From Candidatus Eiseniibacteriota bacterium (GTDB lineage Bacteria; Eisenbacteria; RBG-16-71-46), in NCBI GenBank assembly GCA_005893225.1, contig VBOT01000105.1:1-42148 (forward strand): a DNA stretch of 42,148 nt, written 5' to 3'. The notes below the pieces were generated by a model. It was not told where the DNA came from and did not search any database. It saw only the letters and a program-made list of their open reading frames with translations. Positions 1 to 9,600 of the stretch are shown piece by piece (the stretch's first letter is position 1; the number at the start of each line of letters is the position of its first letter). The translations under genes were made by a program, and so were the position numbers.

Positions 1-1
1 C

Positions 2-1207
2 GCGTTCTCGCAACAGACGATCTGGTACAAGATCACGCCCACCACCGGCGTCTGGCTGCGTGTCGACGCGGTGGGAGGCAGTTTCACAGGCAACCTCAAC
101 GTCTATCGGGATATGGGGTCGGGAATCTTCGGGCTCAACTTCCTGGGATGCTCGGGATTCGGCTCCTTCACCTTCCGTGCCGGGCCCGATTCCACGCCGA
201 CCACCACCTCCTACTACCTTCAGGCAATGGCCCCCTGTTGCGGCGTCTCCGGAACCCTGCGAGTGAACGTGGTTCAGATTCAGCCGCCGGCGCCTATTGT
301 TCAAATCAATTACTATCCGAGTGACCCATCGAAATTCGACACCATCCAGTTCTTCGATTCGTCGTACGACCCCGGGCAGCAGGGCATCCAGCTTCGGTCG
401 TGGGACTTTGGTGATGGGGCCACCGCCACGGTCTACAATCCTGCGCATGCCTATGGTGCGGATGGGGACTACACCGTCACCCTGACGGTCACGACCGTCG
501 ATGGTCGCACGGGCTCCGCGAGCCAGAACGTGAGCGTCAAGACCCACGACGTGGCGATCACGAAATTCAGGGTGCCGCAGAACGGCGCGGTGGGGCATAC
601 GGGCCAGATCACGGTCGGCATCCGGAACACCCAGTATCCGGAGAACGTGAGAGTCGAATTGTACAAGGGGGTCGCCGGCAGCTATCAAGGTTTCGAGCAA
701 ATTGGCTATCTGCAGGGATTCGTGCCCGTGCGAACGAACCGCACCACGGATTACGACTTCAGCTACACGTTTACCAACGATGACGCCCGCATCGGAAAGG
801 TCACGTTCAAGGCGGTCGCCACGCTCACGAATGGACGCGATGCGTTGCCGGCCGATAACGAGGCGATCGCTACCACCCGGATCGGAAAGGCGATCACGCA
901 GATCACGTTCCCGGAGACCCCGTTGATCGTTCCGGAAACGCTCGCGCTCCTGGGCGTGACGCCGAACCCGGCGAGGGGGTCCGCGGATCTGGCGATCCGA
1001 CTGGCGCTGCCCGTGGATGGGGCGGCCACGCTCCAGGTGATCGATATCGCCGGCCGAGTGATGGCCGAGCGCCATCTGGAATCGCTTGGTCCCGGCGTTC
1101 ACGAGGAAAGACTGGGATGGGACCGCAGGCCGGCGCCCGGGATCTACTGGGTGCGGCTGACGCAATTGGACGAGACGACCGCGACGAGGCTCGTGGTCCT
1201 GAACTGA
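2..1207 (+). CDS. Secreted PKD-domain protein with C-terminal FlgD/T9SS-like domain (5' truncated)
   Basis: The reading frame is open from the first bases of the window, so the start lies upstream and only the last ~401 residues are seen. The N-terminal visible part (QTIWYKITPTTG ... YYLQAMAPCCG) looks like a pre-peptidase C-terminal type beta-sandwich. A canonical PKD domain follows (WDFGDG, then YTVTLTV), then a CARDB-like segment (DVAITKFRVPQNG). The end is an FlgD-Ig/T9SS type A-like module: VTPNPARG, VIDIAGRV, PGIYWVRL, LVVLN. Proteins with this tail are normally exported to the cell surface or outside. The function of the whole protein is unknown; adhesion or polysaccharide binding are guesses. 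It converges on the TolB-like gene with a strong hairpin between them. Confidence 0.8.
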   Translation, partial: AFSQQTIWYKITPTTGVWLRVDAVGGSFTGNLNVYRDMGSGIFGLNFLGCSGFGSFTFRAGPDSTPTTTSYYLQAMAPCCGVSGTLRVNVVQIQPPAPIVQINYYPSDPSKFDTIQFFDSSYDPGQQGIQLRSWDFGDGATATVYNPAHAYGADGDYTVTLTVTTVDGRTGSASQNVSVKTHDVAITKFRVPQNGAVGHTGQITVGIRNTQYPENVRVELYKGVAGSYQGFEQIGYLQGFVPVRTNRTTDYDFSYTFTNDDARIGKVTFKAVATLTNGRDALPADNEAIATTRIGKAITQITFPETPLIVPETLALLGVTPNPARGSADLAIRLALPVDGAATLQVIDIAGRVMAERHLESLGPGVHEERLGWDRRPAPGIYWVRLTQLDETTATRLVVLN

Positions 1208-1229
1208 GATCAGCGCCCGAAAACGAGTA

Positions 1230-1268
1230 GACGACGGCGGCCACCCTCACCGGGTGGCCGCCGTCGTC
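1230..1268. terminator. Bidirectional hairpin between convergent genes
   Basis: A perfect 17-bp inverted repeat (1230-1246 with 1252-1268) closes a 5-base loop. It sits 22 bases after the PKD-gene stop and about 150 bases after the stop of the minus-strand TolB-like gene. No T tract follows on the plus strand; on the minus strand a short T run (TACTCGTTTT) follows. Shared terminator for the convergent pair is the simplest reading. Confidence 0.65.
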
Positions 1269-1419
1269 CAATCCCCGATTGGCGCCGCACCAGATCGCCC
1301 CGATACGAGACCCACTTCCGACCAAACACCCCGGACAGATTGGCCGCCTGCCGTGACAGGCTGCGGGAGGTCCCGTCCCCGCGTGTGCCCGGGGCCGCCC
1401 CGCCCCGGCTCCCGGTAGC

Positions 1420-2421
1420 TTATTCCTTCCCCGCGGTGCTCGGCCCCTTCGAGATCACGCCCGGGACGAGCGTCCAGAGATCGAGGCTGCCGCCGCGGTC
1501 GGAGACGAACGCGAGCTCGGTGCCCGACGGCGCCCAGCGCGGCCAGCCATTGAGTCCCTTCGAGCGGGTCAACTGGATGCCGCTCTTACCAGTCTCCTCG
1601 ACGTTCTTGATCCAGATTTCGTAATTGGGTTTGCTCTTGAGGTCGTTGATGACTTCCTTGCCGTTCTTGAGATAGCCCAGTTTGCCCTTGTAGGCGATGT
1701 AGGAGATCCACTTGCCGTCCGGGCCCCAGTCGGGCGAGAACTCCGCGGTGTTCTCGGAGGTGATCTGGGAGATGGTGTTGGTCTCGATCTCGATCGTGTA
1801 GATGTCCCGATTCTTCTCCTTGCCCTGGGTCATCTTGCTGTACACGAGCCTCTTGCCGTCGGGGGACCAACGCGGCTGGGTACCATCGGTCAGCTGCCGC
1901 TGGTTGGAGCCGTCCGCATCCATGATCCAGACGAACTCCTTCCCGTTCTTGTCGGGCGCCATGTAGGCGAGCTCCTTGCCGTCCCTAGACCACGCCGGGT
2001 AGTTGGCGCCATACGGGGCGTTGGTGAGCTGGGTCAGACCCCGCGCACCGATCGAGATGCTCCAGACCTGGAAGACACCTCGGGAGCGGTTCGATGCGAA
2101 CGCGACCTGGCCCTCGGGGCCGGCATCCGGGAACACGTCCACCTCGTCCGCAGCGGGCTGGGTGAGCGCGGCGATCCCGCCACCACCGCCACGACCGACA
2201 CGACAGATTCCGACGCCGCCGAACCGATCGCTCACGAACACGATGTACTTGCCGTCTCTACTCCACGTGGGAGTTGTCTCGAAGGTCTTGTCCGACGTCA
2301 CCTGAGTCTTCTGGCCGATGTCTGGCTCCTGATCGGTCTGGGCGGTTCCAGCGGCCGCGAGAGGCGCCCAGAGCAGAACGTACGACAACGAGAAAACGGC
2401 TACGCGTGAGTAGTTAGGCAT
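1420..2421 (-). CDS. TolB-like PD40 beta-propeller protein, exported
   Basis: A 333-residue protein with an N-terminal signal peptide (hydrophobic VFSLSYVLLWAPLAAAG). WD40-like PD40 repeats follow, each with the SRDGK or SPDGK signature (TWSRDGKYIVFVSD, AWSRDGKELAYMA, RWSPDGKRLVYS, DWGPDGKWISYIA, RWAPSGTELAFVSD). These fold into a TolB-type six-bladed propeller in the periplasm. There is no Pal-binding context or tol operon here, so it should not be called TolB itself. The ATG at 2421 is chosen because AAGGAGG lies 9 bases upstream; a longer in-frame start at 2451 lacks this. The gene stands alone between the tRNA and the convergent terminator. Substrate and partner are unknown. Confidence 0.8.
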   Translation of the reverse strand: MPNYSRVAVFSLSYVLLWAPLAAAGTAQTDQEPDIGQKTQVTSDKTFETTPTWSRDGKYIVFVSDRFGGVGICRVGRGGGGGIAALTQPAADEVDVFPDAGPEGQVAFASNRSRGVFQVWSISIGARGLTQLTNAPYGANYPAWSRDGKELAYMAPDKNGKEFVWIMDADGSNQRQLTDGTQPRWSPDGKRLVYSKMTQGKEKNRDIYTIEIETNTISQITSENTAEFSPDWGPDGKWISYIAYKGKLGYLKNGKEVINDLKSKPNYEIWIKNVEETGKSGIQLTRSKGLNGWPRWAPSGTELAFVSDRGGSLDLWTLVPGVISKGPSTAGKE

Positions 2422-2643
2422 CCGCAGACTCCTCCTTGATGGGATCCGCACCCTGGCAACCGGGGCGCGTCATCGCGCTCCCCGCCCGCGGAAGTATCGG
2501 CCGCCCCGATTCTGAGGAACACCGTCAAGGTTCTCGGACCCTGAAGCTGACCCGTGCCATGAGGCGCGAGCCCCTACCGCGCGCTCGCCGTCGACCTGGA
2601 CGGATGCGCTTTGCGCGTCTCACCCGCGCAAGGCTCGACAACA

Positions 2644-2726
2644 TGCCGGGACTGGGATTCGAACCCAGACGGGGTCTCCCCCAGCGGATTTTAAGTCCGC
2701 AGCGTCTACCGTTCCGCCATCCCGGC
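2644..2726 (-). tRNA. tRNA-Leu (anticodon UAA)
   Basis: An 83-base minus-strand tRNA. The acceptor stem GCCGGGA pairs with TCCCGGC and the discriminator is A. The anticodon stem GCGGA/TCCGC holds loop CTTAAAA, anticodon TAA. A long variable arm (GGGG/CCCC) makes it a class II tRNA, as expected for leucine. The T loop GGTTCGAATCC is canonical. CCA is not encoded. It lies downstream of actF after a hairpin. Confidence 0.95.
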
Positions 2727-2816
2727 ACTTCGAAGGACCCATCCCACCCGGGTCCAGCCGTCCCCAGGTTCCGAGCGAACCTCGGCCGCTCTTCCCCTGC
2801 CGCCCCTCCAAGCCAA

Positions 2817-2850
2817 ACGCCCGGGCCCTCTCCTCGAGGACCCGGGCGTC
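2817..2850 (-). terminator. Hairpin terminator after actF
   Basis: ACGCCCGGG (2817-2825) pairs perfectly with CCCGGGCGT (2841-2849), with a nested palindrome TCCTCGAGGA in the loop. It lies about 25 bases past the actF stop on the minus strand and is followed by TTTGGCTTGG. It probably ends the act transcript before the tRNA gene. Confidence 0.6.
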
Positions 2851-2876
2851 GCGCTCGGCAATCGGCGAGAATCGCG

Positions 2877-4151
2877 CTAGTGCCCGTGCCCTCCCGCGCC
2901 GGATAAGACATCCGCCACCTTGATCGCGGGGTAGCGCGCCAGGAACCCCTGCACCGCCCAGCCGAACACCCCCAGGAAGCCCAGCGTCACGCCGATCTCG
3001 GGGAGCCCCACCCACCGGACGTCCGGGTTGAGCGAGGGCATCACCAGGATGTGGCGCTCCATCCACATCCCGGAGAGGACGATCAGGCTGAAGAGCGCGA
3101 GCCACATGGGATTCTTCTTCGTGTACATGTTCATGAGCCCTAGGAAGGGCAGCAGGAAGACAAAGCCGAAGGTGGTGAAGGCCATGCCGCGCCACGGCTG
3201 CTCGAAGCGCAGGAACACCCACCAGGTCTCCTCGGGCAGGTTCGCGTACCAGATCACCAGGTACTGCGACCAGAACTGGTAGACCCAGAAAATGCTGAAC
3301 CCGAAGATGACCTTGCCGACGTCCCAGAAGTGATCGGGCGTGATGTAGGGTTCCAGCTTGAGTCGGGTCCTGAGCTGGGTGGCCAGGAGGGCCGTCATGG
3401 CGACGCCGCTCAGGAACGCCCCCATGAACACCCACCAGCCGAACAGCGTGCTCGTCCACTGCGGCGTCAGGGAAAGTATGAAGTCCCACGCCATGACGGT
3501 GAAGACAGCGGCGTAGACCAGCACGATCTGCGGGGCGCGCTGAGACAGCCGGTGGCGCTGCCAGGTCTCCTCCGCCTCGTCGCCGCGCCAGTTCTCGCTC
3601 AGCTTCTCGTAGGCGGGCTTGAGCTCGGGCGCCACGAAGCCCTTCAGGAGCTGGGCGTCGGTGCGGAGCGAGACCCGGACCAGGTCGCGCGTCAGCCACC
3701 ACAGGAGCCCGAGCCCCACCAGGGTCCGGAGGTAGAGGAACGGCACGTTGAGGTACGGCATCTGCCGTGGCTCGACGTGCTTGATCCACGGGAGGTAGGT
3801 CCAGATGCCGCCGATCAGCAGGACCAGCATGAGCCCGAAGCCGTAGGGCATGAAGGCCGACAGCGACTCGGCGATCCGCACGATCGGCCCGCCCCATCGC
3901 CCGTTGCAGAGGCGGATGGCGCACGCCAGCACCACGGCCCCCTGCGCGATCCCGAGCCAGTAAATGGTGTTGATGGCGTAGGAGCCCCAGGCGCGCTGCG
4001 GCTGGTTGAACAGCAGCCAGACGAACGTGGCGATTCCGATCACCATGCAGGCGACCCAGATCTGTAGGGCGCGGGAGTTGCGGCGCACCGGCAGCTTGGA
4101 CGCGATCTCGCGCAGGATCCTCTCGCGCCCCGCGGCGTGGTCGGCGCTCAT
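2877..4151 (-). CDS. actF: Alternative Complex III subunit ActF (membrane subunit)
   Basis: A 424-residue polytopic membrane protein, last gene of the act operon. It resembles ActC/NrfD-type quinol-interacting membrane subunits: about ten hydrophobic segments, for example IWVACMVIGIATFVWLLF, GLMLVLLIGGIWTYLPWI and GVAMTALLATQL. In the complex it pairs with ActC in the membrane and is thought to help bind quinol or move protons. The ATG at 4151 overlaps the actE stop by 4 bases (ATGA), so translation is coupled. The C-terminus ends in a short His-rich tail (GGHGH). Its length matches the family (~400-450). Confidence 0.93.
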   Translation of the reverse strand: MSADHAAGRERILREIASKLPVRRNSRALQIWVACMVIGIATFVWLLFNQPQRAWGSYAINTIYWLGIAQGAVVLACAIRLCNGRWGGPIVRIAESLSAFMPYGFGLMLVLLIGGIWTYLPWIKHVEPRQMPYLNVPFLYLRTLVGLGLLWWLTRDLVRVSLRTDAQLLKGFVAPELKPAYEKLSENWRGDEAEETWQRHRLSQRAPQIVLVYAAVFTVMAWDFILSLTPQWTSTLFGWWVFMGAFLSGVAMTALLATQLRTRLKLEPYITPDHFWDVGKVIFGFSIFWVYQFWSQYLVIWYANLPEETWWVFLRFEQPWRGMAFTTFGFVFLLPFLGLMNMYTKKNPMWLALFSLIVLSGMWMERHILVMPSLNPDVRWVGLPEIGVTLGFLGVFGWAVQGFLARYPAIKVADVLSGAGGHGH

Positions 4152-4693
4152 CTCGGGCTCGCCTGCTGCTGATGCCGGATGAAGTTGATCAGGTCGTAAG
4201 CCTCCTGGGCGGTCACCTGGGCGCCGTAGCTCGGCATGATGGCGCCGCCGTGACGGATGTAGGAGTAGATGAAGCCGTCGGCGCGCTGGCGGGTCTGGGG
4301 CCCGAGCAGGTCGGGAGGCGGCACGAACTTCGCCGCCACCGGGCCGTCCCCGGCCATCGACTTCCCGTGGCAGGGGATGCAGGTCTTGAGGAACTTGCGC
4401 TGCCCGCGCGCCACCGAGGAGTCGCTCATCGGCTCCGGGTTCCGGAACGTGGCCTCGAGCACCGCTCGGTCGGTCTGGAAGTCCTTGCCCGTCACCGGCA
4501 CGCTCAGCGTGTCGGGCGGCCGCAGCACCCCCTTCTGGGGAACGAACGCCACCGTCGAGCGCATGTCCCGCTTTTCGAAGTAGGAGAGATGCGTGACGGC
4601 GGTCTTGAGGTTCCCCAGCCCGCGCGAGATGGTCGCGGTGCTGAACATCGTGAGCACCGCGAGTAGGATCAGGGCCGCGCCGACCTTAAGCAT
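4148..4693 (-). CDS. actE: Alternative Complex III subunit ActE (mono-heme cytochrome c)
   Basis: A 181-residue membrane-anchored cytochrome c. Residues 3-23 form one N-terminal membrane helix or uncleaved signal. A single heme motif CIPCH is at residues 105-109, and M153 (IMPSYG) is the likely distal ligand. It transfers electrons within ACIII towards the terminal oxidase or a soluble cytochrome c. The start overlaps the actD stop by 8 bases and the end overlaps actF by 4, showing tight operon coupling. Confidence 0.93.
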   Translation of the reverse strand: MLKVGAALILLAVLTMFSTATISRGLGNLKTAVTHLSYFEKRDMRSTVAFVPQKGVLRPPDTLSVPVTGKDFQTDRAVLEATFRNPEPMSDSSVARGQRKFLKTCIPCHGKSMAGDGPVAAKFVPPPDLLGPQTRQRADGFIYSYIRHGGAIMPSYGAQVTAQEAYDLINFIRHQQQASPR

Positions 4694-5243
4694 GGAGGTG
4701 CACCTCCTCGGCCCCGTGCCCGCGCATCATCTCGCGCACCCGGATCGCGGCCTCGCCGTCGCACGGCACCCAGACGCCGATGCGATCCTCGGTGAAGCGC
4801 GGGTCGTAAGGTGCCTTCGACTTGACCCGGGGCAGGCGCCCGAGCGCCAGCATGCCGATCAGGTTCGACAGCGCGGCGAGCAGGATCATCGATTCGTAGC
4901 CGATCACGATGAAGGGCGGCAGCGACACCAGCTCCTTGCCGGCCACCACCAGCGGCCACGAGTACACCGAGTAGATGCACAGCGACAGTCCTCCGGTGAG
5001 GCCCAGCACGCCCCCGGTGAACGTCACCCAGCGCACCAGCGAAGGTCCCTGCTCGAGCGCCTTCTCGATCTGGTGGTGGGGGACCGGCGAGAACACGCTC
5101 AGATCGCGATGCCCCCCCTGCTTGAGCGCATCGAGCGCCGCGGTGACCTCGTCGACGTAGTAGAACACGCCCATCACGCCGCGATAGCGCACCGGGGGAC
5201 CCTTGAGGAGCTTATCGATCCAGTTGCCGAGTGCCCGAATCAT
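4686..5243 (-). CDS. actD: Alternative Complex III subunit ActD (DUF3341)
   Basis: A 185-residue DUF3341 protein. The N-terminal half is soluble (VFYYVDEVTAALDALKQGGH, similar to other ActD proteins). Two membrane helices follow (about residues 75-98, FTGGVLGLTGGLSLCIYSVY, and 110-135). The C-terminal tail faces back towards the cytoplasm. ActD is a small accessory membrane subunit of ACIII without cofactors. The SD-like GGAAGG lies 7 bases before the ATG, and it starts 25 bases after the actC stop. Confidence 0.92.
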   Translation of the reverse strand: MIRALGNWIDKLLKGPPVRYRGVMGVFYYVDEVTAALDALKQGGHRDLSVFSPVPHHQIEKALEQGPSLVRWVTFTGGVLGLTGGLSLCIYSVYSWPLVVAGKELVSLPPFIVIGYESMILLAALSNLIGMLALGRLPRVKSKAPYDPRFTEDRIGVWVPCDGEAAIRVREMMRGHGAEEVHLHA

Positions 5244-5268
5244 GACGCCTTCCGCCCCGGCCGCGGCA

Positions 5269-6660
5269 TCACGCCGCCCTCCGCTTCAGCGGCGCGGCCA
5301 GCGTCTCCTTGATCTCGGCCACCGAGAACGCCGGCAACACACGCACGAAGATGAGGAAGAACATGAAGAACCACGCGAACGAGCCGGCCAGGATCGCGCC
5401 CTCGGTCCACGACATCTTGTAGTTCACGCCCCACGAGTAGGGCTCGAAGGGCCGGGCGAGCGACGTCACGATGATCACGAAGCGCTCGAACCACATGCCG
5501 ACGTTGACGAACAGGCAGATGACGAACATCACGCTCATGCTGCGGCGCACCTTCTTGGACCAGAGCAGTAAGGGGATGATCGAGTTGCAGGTCATCATGA
5601 TCCAGAACGCCCACCAGAAGTGACCGGTGGCGCGCCACCAGAACAGGTCGCGCTCGTGCGAGTTGGGTCCGTACCAGGCCATGAAGAACTCGCACAGGTA
5701 CGAGTAGGTCACGATGGTCGACGTGAGCAGGACCAGCTTGCCGAGCTTCTCGATGTGGTCGACGGTGACGATGTGCTCGAGCTTGAAGGCGCTGCGGATC
5801 GGGATCAGCAGGTTGATCACCAGCGCCACGCCGGAGAAGATGGCTCCGGCCACGAAGTAGGGCGCGAAGATGGTGCTGTGCCATCCCGGCACCTGGGCCA
5901 TGGCGAAGTCCCAGGACACCACGCTGTGCACCGAGAGCACCAGCGGGGTGGCGATCGCCGCGAAGTAGAGGTAGGCGCCGTAGAAGTGCTTCCACTGGTG
6001 GTTCGCGCCCGTCCAGCCCAGCGAGAAGATCGAGAACCACAGCCTGGAGAAGGGCCCCTTGGCCCGGTCGCGCGCCGCCGCCGCGTCCGGGATGATGCCG
6101 ACGAAGAAGAAGATCGAGGAGACCGTGAGGTAGGTGCTCACGGCGAACACGTCCCACTCCAAGGGCGAGCGGAAGTTGGGCCACAGGCCGCGCTGGTTGG
6201 GGTACGGGAACAGCCAGTAGGCGAACCACGGGCGCCCGAGGTGGACGATCGGGAAGAGCCCGGCCGTCAGCACCCCGAACACCGTCATCGCCTCGGCGAT
6301 GCGGTACACCGATCGCCGGAAGTGCGAGCGGAACAGGAACAGGATCGCCGAGACCAGCGTACCGCAGTGGGCGATGCCGACCCAGAACACGAAGTTCGCG
6401 ACGTAGCTCGCCCACATGACCGGCCGGGTGTGTCCCGCCACGCCGATGCCGAACATGATCTGGTTGCGCTCGGCGAGCAGCCCCACCGTGAGGATCGCGA
6501 GGTCGATCACGAAGATCGTCCACCACACCGGGCCCGGCTTGCTGATGAGCTTGAGGCAGTCCTCGTTGAGCGACCGCTGGGTCATCCGGGACGCGCCGGG
6601 CTCCCCGGGGGCGCCGGCCGTCCGGGCTTCTCCCTGCGCCGTCAGGGTCGCTTCGCTCAT
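5269..6660 (-). CDS. actC: Alternative Complex III subunit ActC (NrfD-like quinol-binding membrane subunit)
   Basis: A 463-residue NrfD/PsrC family membrane protein with about ten helices. The cytoplasmic N-terminus (first ~45 residues) is followed by VWWTIFVIDLAILTVGLLA and FVFWVGIAHCGTLVSAILFLF. The second of these carries the IAHCGTL signature typical of the first four-helix quinol-binding bundle. In solved ACIII structures this subunit holds quinol next to the 3Fe-4S cluster of ActB. The ATG at 6660 overlaps the actB stop by 4 bases (ATGA). Confidence 0.94.
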   Translation of the reverse strand: MSEATLTAQGEARTAGAPGEPGASRMTQRSLNEDCLKLISKPGPVWWTIFVIDLAILTVGLLAERNQIMFGIGVAGHTRPVMWASYVANFVFWVGIAHCGTLVSAILFLFRSHFRRSVYRIAEAMTVFGVLTAGLFPIVHLGRPWFAYWLFPYPNQRGLWPNFRSPLEWDVFAVSTYLTVSSIFFFVGIIPDAAAARDRAKGPFSRLWFSIFSLGWTGANHQWKHFYGAYLYFAAIATPLVLSVHSVVSWDFAMAQVPGWHSTIFAPYFVAGAIFSGVALVINLLIPIRSAFKLEHIVTVDHIEKLGKLVLLTSTIVTYSYLCEFFMAWYGPNSHERDLFWWRATGHFWWAFWIMMTCNSIIPLLLWSKKVRRSMSVMFVICLFVNVGMWFERFVIIVTSLARPFEPYSWGVNYKMSWTEGAILAGSFAWFFMFFLIFVRVLPAFSVAEIKETLAAPLKRRAA

Positions 6661-9600
6661 GTGATCTCCCGCTGGATCTTCTTCAGGTAGGTCACGCCCG
6701 GCTTGGTGTTGAGCTCGTCGAGGACCCAGTAGCCGCGCTCGTCGCGGGAGAGCCGCGAGACCTTGCTCTCAGGGTCCGCGAGGTCGCCGAACACGATGGC
6801 CTGGGTGGGGCAGCTCTGCGCGCACGCCGGCTGGATCTCGCCGTCCCGGACCTCGCGCTGCTCGTCCTTGGCGTTCCCCTTGCCCTCCAGGATGCGCTGC
6901 ACGCACATCGTGCACTTCTCCATCACGCCCTTGGATCGCACCGTGACGTCGGGATTGAGCTGCCAGTTCAGGGGCTCGGGGAACGCGAAGGTCTCCTTCT
7001 CGGGCGCCGAGTAGTCGAAGAAATTGAAGGCCCGCACCTTGTAGGGACAGTTGTTCGAGCAGTAGCGCGTCCCCACGCAGCGGTTGTAGACCTGCACGTT
7101 CAGCCCCTCGGGGTTGTGATAGGTGGCGTAGACCGGGCACACGATCTCGCACGGCGCGTCGCCGCAGTGCTGGCACATCATCGGCACGAAGCGGACGTCG
7201 CTCCGGCCGGGCTCGAGCCTTTCCTCGAAGCGCTCGATCCGGATCCAGGTCATCTCGCGGCCGCGCTTGACCAGCTCCGGGCCCACCACCGGAACGTTGT
7301 TCTCGGCGCTGCACGCCACCACGCACGCGCTACATCCGGTGCAGGAGTCGGTGTCGATCGCCAGCGCCCAGCGATGCTTGGCGTTGGCGTAGCTGCCCTG
7401 GCGGATCGGGATCGCCCGCGGTCCGCGCACCGTGTCCTCGGGGACGAACGCCGTCAGGGCGTGCGCCGGCGTCTTCTCGCCGGGAGGCTTGAGGCGCGGC
7501 TCGGTGTCGTGCCCGAGCCGGTGCTGCGAGGGCAGCTCGGCGAATGGCTTCTCGCCCTCCGCAGGGTGCTCGCCGGGCGCGCGAGCTCCGCCGTGGGGCT
7601 CGCGGGGCCCGCCGGTGAGCGCCGAGATCGGGATGATGCGCGCCACGGCTCGGTCGGCCTGCTCCTTCTCGCGCTGGGCCAGAACCAGCGTGCCGGCGTG
7701 GCCCGTGGGCCTCACCGTCGCCTTGGCGACGAGATAGGCCAGGGTGCCCGAGGCGGCGTCCTGCGCCGGGGGCAAGAGTGCCAGGGCGTTGACCCCGCGC
7801 CCCTGTGCGAAGCGGCCGTAAGCGGTGTGGCCCTGCCCGAGCGGCACGGCGATCGTGTCCTTGCGGAGCCCCCCATAGAGATAGGCGGGCAGCTCCACGC
7901 TTCCCGCCTCGGTCTCGACCTTGACCGCGTCGCCCCGGCGCACTCCCAGCTTGGCTGCCGTCTCGGGGTGGATCTCGACCCACGATCCCCACACCGCCTT
8001 CGTGGTCGGGTCGGGCAGCTCCTGGAGCCAGGGCTTGTTGGCGCCGCGGCCGTCGTAGTGGACCGGGGAAGGATAGAGCACCAGCGCGAGATCGCCGGCC
8101 CCGCGCAGCTCGGGAGCGGCGAATGCCGGCGCCGACTGCCAGGTGACCGAAGGGGCCGACACCTCTTCCCACACGCCCCCTTTCGCCAGCGTCTCGTTCC
8201 AGAAGGTCTCGAAGTCCCGTCCCGCGCCGAAGCGCTGATGGAGCGCCTTCCACTCCGTCTTCACGTACTCGTTCCAGCCCTCCGCGAACGCGCTCCCGAA
8301 CCCGGCCGCGCTGGCGAGCGCGATCAGCGTGTCCCCGGCGGGTCGCGCGTCGAACACCGGGAGCCTCTGCATCGCGGGCTGGATGATCGAGTAGACCCCG
8401 CGCTCCGGCTGGGCGTCCCCGAGGGTCTCGAGCGGGTGGGTCGAAGGCAGGATCAGGTCGCAGCGCTCGGCGGTCTCGTCGAGGACGGGCGAGAGCGAGA
8501 TCTTGAACGGCACATGGTCCATCGCCGCGCTGAACCCCGCCCAGGCCGGCAGCGAGTAGACCGGGTTGGCGCCGTGCACCACCAGCACGTCGATGGCTCC
8601 CCGGGCCATCTGGCCGGCGAGGTTCTGGAGCTCGCTCACCGGGGCGACCGTGTCGTAGTTGAGGGTGCGGTCGAAGCGCACCGACCGTCCGATGTTCCCG
8701 GCCACGTAGTTGAGCAGGTTGACCGCGGCGTGCAGGGCCACGGCCTGCTCGCTCTGCGCCGCGATCCCTCCCGCCACCGCGAGGCTGGGATGGGCGGCGG
8801 CGAAGCGGCGGGCCAGGCGGCGCACCGTGTCCGCCGGCACGTCGGTGCCCCGTTCCACCTCCTCGGGAGTGAACGCGGTGACCGCGTCGGCCAGCGTTCC
8901 CCGGTCCGAGAGCGCGGGGCCCAGCCCCTCGGTGAGGATCACGCCCGCCATCCCGAGCGCGAGCGCCATCTCGCCTCCGGGCCGGATCGCCACCCATTCG
9001 TCGGCGTTGGCGCCGGTCAGCGAGAGGCGCGGCTCGACGGCCACGAACGTGCCGCCGTCCTTCCGGGCGCGCATCTCGGAGAAGGCGCGCATGTACCCGA
9101 CCGGCGAGCCCCAGGTCTCGAGGAAGTCGGCGCCAAACGAGATCAGGAAATGGGTGCCGGCGAAATCCAAGTAGGGCACGGCCGCCTGGCCGAAGGTGCG
9201 GCGGTTGGCCTCGCGCAGCGCCACCGGGGCGAACGGCTCGTAGGCCAGGCGCGCGCCGCCGGCCCCCGCGGCCCAGGCGCCGCAGAGCTTCTCGAAGGCG
9301 CCCGTCTCGTGGCCGGTGAGCAGGGCGACGCCCTTGCGGTTCCGGCTCGCGTCCCCGATCCGCTCGCCGGCGCGCTTGAGGGCTTCGTCCCAGGTGAGCT
9401 TGCGCCACGCGCCGTTCTCCCGGGCCATCGGAGCGGCGACGCGGTCGGGATCGTAGAGCCCCTGGAGCCCAGCCTGCCCGCGCGCGCACAGCCCGCCGCG
9501 GTTGACGGGGTGCGCGGGATTGCCCTCGATCTTGATGGCGCGACCCTCGCGCGCCTTGACCAGGATACCGCAGCCGGCGGGGCACTCGCGGCACGTGCTC